Source: Hyphomonas sp.
GTDB taxonomy: Bacteria > Pseudomonadota > Alphaproteobacteria > Caulobacterales > Hyphomonadaceae
Assembly: GCA_024743015.1 (NCBI GenBank)
Contig: JANSXJ010000223.1
Span: forward strand, 1-6,151
Direction: 5' to 3'
DNA: 6,151 bases
Below are positions 1 through 4,929 of the stretch, one piece after another (position 1 is the stretch's first letter; the number at the start of each line of letters is the position of its first letter). Below the pieces are notes generated by a model. That model saw only the letters and a program-made list of their open reading frames with translations. It was not told where the DNA came from and searched no databases. A program made the translations under genes and the position numbers.

Positions 1-962
1 ACTTCCTCGCCAGCCAGCTTGCGTAAAAGCAGATCGACTAGAAGCTTCCCTCCCGCCGCAATATTTTGATCTATGGTTGTTAGGCTTGGTGTTGATAGAC
101 TTGCTTGGCCGATATTGTCGTAACCGACTACAGCAACGTCATGGGGCACCGATAGGGATTTAGCTTGTAAGGCCATGATTGCCGCCATGGCCAAAACGTC
201 TGAAACCGCGAATATCGCATCAAAATCGATACCCGTCTCAATAAAGTCTGAGACTTTCTGAAAGACGGATGCGCTTCCAAATTCGACATTCAACATCAGG
301 TTTTGGTCGTGAACTAAACCTCTGGCTTCATGCGCGGCTTGGAAGCCCTCGAAACGCAGGCGAACCTCGGGCAAGTCATGGGGACCTAGAAACAGTATCC
401 GCTTTCGATCAATCGAAAACAAATGTTCCGCTGCCAACCGGCCGCCTTCTTTGTTATTACTTCCAACGAGCGTGTAGTTCACGGGATCCGCGAGTCCACC
501 CCAAACGACGACTTTCTTGGCAAGTGGGCCTAAGGCTTCGAGACGATTCGAACGGCCCGCCTGACCAATCACAATCAATCCATCAGCTTTACCGGTCTGT
601 AATAGTCGTTGCTCCGCGATTTTCTCATCATCTTTTGGCACGCTGATAATTAAGTCATAGCCGTATTCGGAGGCCGCGTGGCTGACCGCCCCAACCATCT
701 CCAGAAAAAAAGGGTCGGAAATAGTTTGACCCGACTCAGGCCGCAGTGGAATGACTATACCGATGGCTTCTGATGTTTGCCGCCTGAGGTTACGCGCCGA
801 CGCGTTGACGGCGTACCCTGTCTCAGCGGCAATCTTTAAAATGTGCGATTTGGTTTTTTCCTTGACGAGCGGGCTATCATTTAATGCGCGCGACACCGTT
901 GACACATCGACTTGTGCCAGTCGCGCCAGCTCAGCCATAGTGATTTTTGCGGGTGTCTTCAC
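1..962 (-). CDS. LacI-family transcriptional regulator (C-terminus cut by window edge)
   Basis: Sugar- or metabolite-responsive DNA-binding repressor of the LacI/GalR family. My reading of the minus strand from a GTG at 962 is open for 320 codons and leaves the window without a stop; the family is usually about 330-345 residues, so only a short tail should be missing. The helix-turn-helix lies at residues 7-29 (ITMAELARLAQVDVSTVSRA), with VSTVSR as recognition helix. The hinge-helix signature NxxARxL is at residues 53-59, and the periplasmic-binding-protein-like effector domain begins near AIGIVIP (66-72). Late in the protein, FAVSDVLAMAA and VAVVGYDNI match conserved effector-domain segments. 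The GTG is chosen because GAGG sits 8 nt upstream, whereas the internal ATG at codon 9 lacks such a site and would remove the start of the HTH. It lies downstream of the receptor gene on the same strand, past a terminator, so it probably has its own promoter. Its likely target is the receptor promoter. The effector is unknown. Confidence 0.93.
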   Translation of the reverse strand, partial: MKTPAKITMAELARLAQVDVSTVSRALNDSPLVKEKTKSHILKIAAETGYAVNASARNLRRQTSEAIGIVIPLRPESGQTISDPFFLEMVGAVSHAASEYGYDLIISVPKDDEKIAEQRLLQTGKADGLIVIGQAGRSNRLEALGPLAKKVVVWGGLADPVNYTLVGSNNKEGGRLAAEHLFSIDRKRILFLGPHDLPEVRLRFEGFQAAHEARGLVHDQNLMLNVEFGSASVFQKVSDFIETGIDFDAIFAVSDVLAMAAIMALQAKSLSVPHDVAVVGYDNIGQASLSTPSLTTIDQNIAAGGKLLVDLLLRKLAGEE

Positions 963-970
963 AGTCTAAT

Positions 971-974
971 CCTC
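971..974 (-). promoter_or_regulatory. Ribosome binding site of the LacI-type gene
   Basis: GAGG on the minus strand (inside GGCGAGGATT), 8 nt before the GTG at 962. It decides for the GTG start over the ATG eight codons further in. Confidence 0.65.
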
Positions 975-1087
975 GCCAAGATACGAAATTCGAAGGTCTT
1001 TACGGTATCGCCTTAGCTCAGGCTGGCGAACCCTTAAAAACTGTTTTCGTTACCATTTTCCGGGTAGCCCGGCCAACACTTAGAGTC

Positions 1088-1114
1088 AAAACAGCCCGCC
1101 TAAAAGACGGGCTG
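1088..1114 (-). terminator. Intrinsic terminator of the TonB-dependent receptor transcript
   Basis: Read on the minus strand, CAGCCCGTC and GGCGGGCTG form a 9-bp stem (one G-U pair) around a TTTTA loop, directly followed by TTTT. It begins 46 nt after the receptor stop codon, in the right orientation to end that transcript before the LacI-type gene. Read on the plus strand the stem is shorter and the tract after it (CTTAAATT) is weaker, so I assign it to the minus strand. The remaining bases up to 962 hold no gene and presumably the promoter of the regulator, for which I see no convincing -35/-10 pair. Confidence 0.8.
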
Positions 1115-1159
1115 CTTAAATTATCCAAAATGGCAGGGAGGTTTGCCTTGGATAGTGAT

Positions 1160-3502
1160 CTAGAAATTGTAACGAAGCGTCGCTGAAATCGTACGTCCAT
1201 TGATCGGCCGGAAGCGTACGAAATCACCAATCGCCGGATTACCCTCTTCACCCTCAGTGAAACCAATTTCGTCAAACAGATTATTTCCAGCAACGCTCAA
1301 GATGAGATTGTTTTTCAGCTCATAGTTGATGTAAGCGCCGATAGTCGTGAAGCCCGGCAAATCGAACTGATTGCTATCTTGAACAGGAGCATCCCCGGTA
1401 CTGAAAATGTTTAGGCCCAGATCGTAACCCTCACCTTCGAAATACGGATTAATATTGAGCGTGTACGGAGCCTGACGACGCGGTGTGTTGCCGAGATTTG
1501 CATTCGTTGCAGGTCCGGAAATCTCAGAGTCGGTCAGCGTGACATTACCGGATAAGCCGAAGCCTTCGCCGAAGGTAAAGTCCCCTTCAATTTCAAGCCC
1601 GCTCGTGTCGAACTCTGTCTGAATCACACTCTGCGTGGTGACTTCAAACTGTGCCGCTTCCGCAACCTGAGCATCAAAGTAAACGATACTGAGGTCACCT
1701 GCGTCAAAGCGGAAGCGCATACCCAACTCGAACTGCTCGACAAAGTTAAGGAAGAGGTCATCGTCTGGAGCTGTGCCAATACCATTTGCCACGACAAGGT
1801 TTCCGGTTGAACGGTCTGGTGCGGTCAGAGACGCCCCCTCAGAATAGTTAGCAAACACTGCCAATCCATCATTCACCCGATAGTTCGCACCAATCGAATA
1901 ACTGTCAAAGTCGGCATCGTAATCCGTGCGGACAAGCGCAGAAGAATCAAAACGCTGTGCGCCCTGCTCGTTCGTTCCAATCGTCCCATCGCCGTTTGCA
2001 TCGAACGGTCCGATGATCGCGTTTCCAAAGCTGATGAATTGCCCTGAGACGCTGTTATTGGTTTGACGATAAGACGCCTCAACCGTTAGATCATCGAAAT
2101 CGAAGTTGGCGGATACATAAGGAGCAGTTTGCTCAATATCGAAGTCCCAATAGACCGTGCAGCAATTCCCGAAGTTTGGATTGCCAAAGCTTTGTCCATT
2201 GATGAATGAGCCATCTACGGGATTGAGGAAGGTGCTTGATGCATCATTTGTGATGAGGCGTCCGCCGCGAAGTACGGCTCTCGCATCATTGAAGCTCCAA
2301 ACCTGCTCACTGGCTTGATCCGCATAGAAAAGTCCTGCCTTCAGCGTCACGAAATCAAACTCTCCCGTCAAGCTGAAGTCGCTGAAAAGGTTTCCGACGT
2401 CAGGGACGGCCGTATTGAACAGTACGTAATTGATGTTTGAAGATCCGTCGGGATTTGTGCTGTCCAAACCGGCGGGGAATGGCGAATAGAAATTCCCAGA
2501 GATATCGGCCCAACGGGCTTTGCCGTTGAACGTTAGGATGTCGGTCAGATCATACGACCCCTCAATCCCGATAGATGTCATCTCAGACTCTACGCCCTCT
2601 TCCACGCGGTCACGTGAATCTCCAAGTCGTAACGCAACATCGGTGAGTCCTAGCGAGTTTGTGCCCGAGCCCAGATCAAGACCATTCAACGCGCCGATTG
2701 AACCGTCATTTTGGACGATACCTGGAAGCGGCAGATAAGTCGGCACACGATCATCGAGATGTTTAAAATGAACAACGACATCGCCGCGTTCAAACTCCCT
2801 GCCGACGGACGCTTTGATCTGGAACCCTTCTTCCTGATCGCCGACAGTTTCACGAACACCTTCTCCAGAGCGAGCAAACCCGCCGACATGATAATATATG
2901 CCATTATCAAGAACATTTCCGAACTCGGCATCCAACCGCAATGCGCTGTAGTCTATCCCGGACGTGATGGCGACAGAACCGCCCCGCTCGGTTGGCTTTT
3001 TCGAAATCAAGTTAATAATGCCGCCTGCTGCATTGGGCGCCTGGGTTGATGCTGAGCCCCCGCGAATTGACTGGACCGAACCGATAGTACTGTCCACGCG
3101 CAGATAGCTATCCGCGGTGCTAATAGCTACATCGCCAACGAGTAGTGTTTGAAAACCATTTTCCTGAAGCGAAAGATAACGTGAACCGCCAGAGGCAATG
3201 GGGAGTCCGCGAACCTTTATGTTCGCGTTTGCATCACCACCCGTGTCTTCAGACTTTACGCCAGGTATCGCGCGGAAAAGCTCATTGACTGAGCGAGGCG
3301 CGAGGTTCTGAATTGCCTCTTCCGGCAATGCTGAAACAGATGCCGATGAACTAAAAACAGACGTCGCCTTTGCTACACCCGTTACGATAACAGTTTCTTG
3401 CCGCGCTTCTGCGTCTTCCGCCTGATCTTGCGCAAATGCACCGACATTACAAAGCGCTAACGCGCCTGCGCTAATGAGTAAGGATTTCTTGGCTGTGAGC
3501 AT
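1160..3502 (-). CDS. TonB-dependent outer-membrane receptor
   Basis: Energised outer-membrane importer of 780 residues. A signal peptide spans residues 1-24 (lysines at 5-6, hydrophobic core, AFA before Q25). The TonB box ETVIVTG is at 36-42. The plug domain covers about 50-170, with the family patterns ELFRAIPGV (74-82), IKVRGLP (95-101) and VQSIRGGSA to GGIINLISKKP (143-170). The rest is a 22-strand-type barrel ending in ...RYNF, the expected terminal aromatic. The ATG at 3502 is chosen because AGGAGG precedes it by 9 nt and it starts a proper signal peptide; the open frame extends 28 codons further but through the promoter. Transcription probably starts near 3564 and ends at the terminator at 1088-1114. 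A LacI-type gene follows and two palindromes cover the promoter, so a carbohydrate or related substrate is my inference; no residue proves it, and a siderophore receptor cannot be excluded. Oddities are an EF-hand-like loop at residues 501-512 and adjacent cysteines at 447-448. Confidence 0.95.
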   Translation of the reverse strand: MLTAKKSLLISAGALALCNVGAFAQDQAEDAEARQETVIVTGVAKATSVFSSSASVSALPEEAIQNLAPRSVNELFRAIPGVKSEDTGGDANANIKVRGLPIASGGSRYLSLQENGFQTLLVGDVAISTADSYLRVDSTIGSVQSIRGGSASTQAPNAAGGIINLISKKPTERGGSVAITSGIDYSALRLDAEFGNVLDNGIYYHVGGFARSGEGVRETVGDQEEGFQIKASVGREFERGDVVVHFKHLDDRVPTYLPLPGIVQNDGSIGALNGLDLGSGTNSLGLTDVALRLGDSRDRVEEGVESEMTSIGIEGSYDLTDILTFNGKARWADISGNFYSPFPAGLDSTNPDGSSNINYVLFNTAVPDVGNLFSDFSLTGEFDFVTLKAGLFYADQASEQVWSFNDARAVLRGGRLITNDASSTFLNPVDGSFINGQSFGNPNFGNCCTVYWDFDIEQTAPYVSANFDFDDLTVEASYRQTNNSVSGQFISFGNAIIGPFDANGDGTIGTNEQGAQRFDSSALVRTDYDADFDSYSIGANYRVNDGLAVFANYSEGASLTAPDRSTGNLVVANGIGTAPDDDLFLNFVEQFELGMRFRFDAGDLSIVYFDAQVAEAAQFEVTTQSVIQTEFDTSGLEIEGDFTFGEGFGLSGNVTLTDSEISGPATNANLGNTPRRQAPYTLNINPYFEGEGYDLGLNIFSTGDAPVQDSNQFDLPGFTTIGAYINYELKNNLILSVAGNNLFDEIGFTEGEEGNPAIGDFVRFRPINGRTISATLRYNF
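1967..2002 (-). other. EF-hand/dockerin-type calcium-loop motif inside the receptor
   Basis: Codons for DANGDGTIGTNE, residues 501-512 of the receptor. The 12 residues match the calcium loop pattern D-x-N-x-D-G-x-I-x-x-x-E at every ligand position (1, 3, 5, 12) with Gly at 6 and Ile at 8. It lies between two barrel-like stretches (around ...SVSGQFISFG and ...DFDSYSIGANYRV), so probably in a surface loop. Calcium binding is inferred from the pattern only. Confidence 0.6.
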
Positions 3503-3511
3503 CTCTGGGTT

Positions 3512-3517
3512 CCTCCT
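3512..3517 (-). promoter_or_regulatory. Ribosome binding site of the TonB-dependent receptor
   Basis: Perfect AGGAGG on the minus strand, 9 nt before the ATG at 3502. It fixes the start of the receptor and shows that the upstream in-frame codons are untranslated leader. Confidence 0.88.
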
Positions 3518-3569
3518 AGTATGCTTTATCAATCGAATTGTCGACTTCGGCAGCGTGTACAAAGCGCAA

Positions 3570-3587
3570 AATACAATCCATTGCAAT
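3570..3587. promoter_or_regulatory. Candidate LacI-type operator O1 (promoter-proximal)
   Basis: AATACAATCCATTGCAAT, 18 bp with 8-bp arms of which 6 pairs are symmetric. It matches the reverse complement of the second palindrome at 15 of 18 positions. The site covers the candidate -10 of the receptor promoter. Its centre is CC rather than CG, so it may be the weaker site. Assignment to the adjacent LacI-type regulator is inference. Confidence 0.55.
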
Positions 3588-3599
3588 ATAAAAATGCAA
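3571..3599 (-). promoter_or_regulatory. Candidate promoter of the receptor gene
   Basis: On the minus strand a TTGCAT (3599-3594) and a TTGTAT (3576-3571) are 17 bp apart in an AT-rich stretch, giving a start near 3564 and a leader of about 60 nt. The -35 is fair and the -10 is poor, so the exact boxes are uncertain. Both boxes fall within the two palindromes described separately, which is the arrangement expected for repression by a LacI-type protein. Confidence 0.4.
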
Positions 3600-3610
3600 T
3601 CGTTTGTATT
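3593..3610. promoter_or_regulatory. Candidate LacI-type operator O2 (central CG)
   Basis: AATGCAATCGTTTGTATT, an 18-bp near-palindrome with 6 of 8 symmetric pairs around a central CG, the hallmark of operators bound by LacI-family proteins, whose hinge-helix leucine (here L59) intercalates at that step. Its centre is 23 bp from that of the neighbouring palindrome, and it overlaps the candidate -35. No further copy was found before the LacI-type gene, so autoregulation through this motif is not supported. Confidence 0.6.
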
Positions 3611-3722
3611 TATCGCTGAAATGGATGTTTAATGTTGCTCAAAAGAGACAGGCTCACGCTTGACGCGCACACGGAGCAGAAAACAATAAACCTTATTCCG
3701 TTTGAGTCTTCGTGTGGACGGC
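3611..3722. other. Non-coding stretch between the operators and the IS left end
   Basis: About 110 bases without a credible gene on either strand. Read on the minus strand it does not look like MFS coding sequence, so it is not the other half of the transporter cut at 4563. It may contain upstream promoter sequence of the receptor or remnants of what lay there before the IS rearrangement. I see no hairpin with a T-tract and no further copy of the 18-bp palindrome. Confidence 0.5.
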
Positions 3723-4563
3723 GGGATGCTGACCTGAGTTGAACTCTCCAGAGGGAATTGTCAGCGGAAAGTGAGCTTTAACCGCCCTGCTCTACGCTCG
3801 CTCGATGACCAAGAACCCGTTTCGCTATTTCAAAACGTCACCCGAGATCATCCAACTTGCAGTTATGATGTATGTCCGGTTTCCGCTTTCGCTTCGTAAT
3901 GTTGAAGACCTGCTTCATGAACGTGGGATCGACATGTGCCATGAAAGTGTGAGGCTTTGGGTCGATCGCTTTGGCCCAATCTTCGCCGGAAAGATCAGAA
4001 CGAAGCGCGCCTCATACATGCGACAGCATACTCAGTGGCAATGGCACTTGGATGAGGTGTTCGTGAAGATCAATGGCGTCCAACACTATCTATGGCGCGC
4101 GGTCGATCATGAAGGCGAGGTGCTGGAAAGCTACGTCACCAAAACCCGTGATAAGCAGGCTGCACTTACCTTTTTGAAGAAAGCCATGAAACGATACGGC
4201 GCGCCCGAGGTGGTGATCACAGATCGCCTTCGTTCTTATGGTGCGGCGATGAAGGAGATTGGAATGGGCGACCGCCAGGAGGTCGGTCGCCATCTCAACA
4301 ACCGCGCAGAAAACAGTCACCTGCCCTTCCGTCGACGAGAACGGGCGATGTCACGTTTCAGGCGAATATCAAACCTTCAGAAATTCGCTTCGACCCACGC
4401 TTCGTTCCACAATCACTTCAATCTCGACCGCCACATCAACCACCGCGCGACCTTCAAATCGATGAGAAACGCCGCCCTCTCAGAATGGCGCCAGCTTCTG
4501 ACTGGATAAGACCCCTACTCCGCACGATGCTGGAGACTGGTTCGCATTAGATTGACAGCCCCC
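3723..4563 (+). mobile_element. IS6-family insertion sequence (right end firm, left end tentative)
   Basis: One transposase gene with about 80 bp before and 54 bp after it, about 840 bp in total, as expected for IS6 elements. The right end is placed at 4563 because the MFS reading frame from the right stops resembling its family exactly there; outward-reading this end is GGGGGCTGTCAATC. The left end is placed near 3723 (GGGATGCTGACCTGAG). The two ends share GGG, GCTG, GAAC and TCTCCAG in the same order but need gaps, so they are a poor inverted pair. No 8-bp target duplication is visible (TGGACGGC on the left against TTCAGAGA on the right). The left end may be decayed or lie elsewhere between about 3611 and 3760. 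The element separates the flavoprotein operon from the receptor module. Confidence 0.75.
3805..4509 (+). CDS. IS6-family transposase
   Basis: DDE transposase of 234 residues, full length for the family. The N-terminal part (about 10-60) carries the helix-turn-helix region (RFPLSLRNVEDLL, then GIDMCHESVRLWVDRFG). The catalytic core follows: WHLDEVFVKI gives D83, VVITDRLRSYGAAM gives D140, and NNRAENSH gives E169, with 28 residues between D140 and E169. The triad looks complete and there is no frameshift or internal stop, so the enzyme could be active. The RRRERAM and LQKFASTHASFHNHFN segments after the Glu are family-typical. ATG at 3805 is the first start after an in-frame TGA 33 bases upstream; no strong ribosome site precedes it. 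IS6 elements move by replicative or copy-in mechanisms that produce cointegrates and adjacent deletions, which fits the broken MFS gene on its right. Confidence 0.95.
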   Translation: MTKNPFRYFKTSPEIIQLAVMMYVRFPLSLRNVEDLLHERGIDMCHESVRLWVDRFGPIFAGKIRTKRASYMRQHTQWQWHLDEVFVKINGVQHYLWRAVDHEGEVLESYVTKTRDKQAALTFLKKAMKRYGAPEVVITDRLRSYGAAMKEIGMGDRQEVGRHLNNRAENSHLPFRRRERAMSRFRRISNLQKFASTHASFHNHFNLDRHINHRATFKSMRNAALSEWRQLLTG

Positions 4564-4698
4564 TTCAGAGAGCACAGGCATGAAGACGCCGATTGTATGG
4601 AATGGCAGCGGTGATAACCCGAGGCCGATCCCGAGCGCGGCGGCGATGATCACGCCCGAACCTCTTCGAAATTCTCTCGTCTCTTCTGTGCTTGCCAT
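4564..4698 (-). pseudogene. MFS transporter, 5' fragment truncated by the IS6 element
   Basis: Forty-five codons of a major facilitator superfamily transporter. After a polar N-terminus (MASTEETREFRRGSG) comes the first membrane segment, about residues 15-43, ending in LSPLPFHTIGVFMPVLSE, which resembles MFS first helices where an EFGW-like segment would follow. Instead the frame enters the IS at 4563 and runs 27 foreign codons to a TGA at 4482-4480. The remaining 11 or so membrane segments are absent, and the sequence beyond the other IS end is not MFS-like, so transport function is lost here. The start ATG overlaps the TGA of the preceding gene (TGATG) and has GGAAGG 9 nt upstream, so the gene was translationally coupled and last, or not yet last, in the flavoprotein operon. 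The MFS assignment rests on one helix and is good but not certain. Confidence 0.75.
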
Positions 4699-4925
4699 CA
4701 GGCATCACCTTCCTTGGATTTTCCGCCACCAAACAGGGACTTCAAAAAAAGCACGATAATCGCGGGCCGCAGCATCCGGCCAAAGAGACGCACCATTTCA
4801 GGCCCGCTAATCTCAACCGTACACGGCATCGCATTAGCAACGCCTGAGAGTACGAGCCGATTGTCCTCAATCTTGCTTTCACGTACTTCGACACCGAGTT
4901 TTATGGCGGGGGTTTTGACCAGCAT
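4698..4925 (-). CDS. Small conserved-type protein of unknown function
   Basis: A 75-residue protein that I cannot assign to a named family. The N-terminal half (KTPAIKLGVEVRESKIEDNRLVLSG, split here as about residues 4-28) looks like beta strands of a small soluble domain. MPCTVEISGPEMVRLFG (33-49) leads into a hydrophobic segment, about 51-66 (MLRPAIIVLFLKSLFGG), which could be an amphipathic helix or a single membrane anchor; the tail GGKSKEGDA is charged. There is no signal peptide. It starts 4 nt after the flavoprotein stop with GGAG 7 nt before the ATG, and its TGA overlaps the MFS start, so the three genes form a tight operon. It is real by spacing, ribosome site and coupling; a helper of the flavoprotein or transporter is a guess from position only. 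Confidence 0.78.
   Translation of the reverse strand: MLVKTPAIKLGVEVRESKIEDNRLVLSGVANAMPCTVEISGPEMVRLFGRMLRPAIIVLFLKSLFGGGKSKEGDA
4708..4713 (-). promoter_or_regulatory. Ribosome binding site of the truncated MFS gene
   Basis: GGAAGG on the minus strand, 9 nt before the ATG at 4698 and inside the last codons of the 75-residue protein. Together with the TGATG overlap it supports translational coupling and the chosen MFS start. Confidence 0.6.
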
Positions 4926-4929
4926 GGTT

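Noticed and set aside
269..646. 125-residue plus-strand open frame
   Set aside because: It lies antisense to the LacI-type gene, is arginine- and serine-rich with no domain pattern, and has no ribosome site.
1037..1047. AAAACTGTTTT palindrome as an operator for the LacI-type gene
   Set aside because: Short, low-complexity, and unlike the paired 18-bp sites upstream of the receptor.
1060..1072. CCGGG-TAG-CCCGG hairpin as a terminator or operator
   Set aside because: Only a 5-bp stem with a 3-base loop and no T-tract in either direction; the better terminator lies next to it.
2711..3049. 112-residue plus-strand open frame
   Set aside because: Antisense to the well-supported receptor plug and early barrel; no family resemblance.
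3503..3586. Receptor start 28 codons upstream at 3586
   Set aside because: Those codons run through the promoter and palindromes, have no ribosome site, and would bury the signal peptide; AGGAGG sits exactly before the ATG at 3502.
3715..4571. Clean IS insertion with an 8-bp target duplication
   Set aside because: TGGACGGC and TTCAGAGA flanking the assigned ends do not match, and the two flanks belong to different genes.
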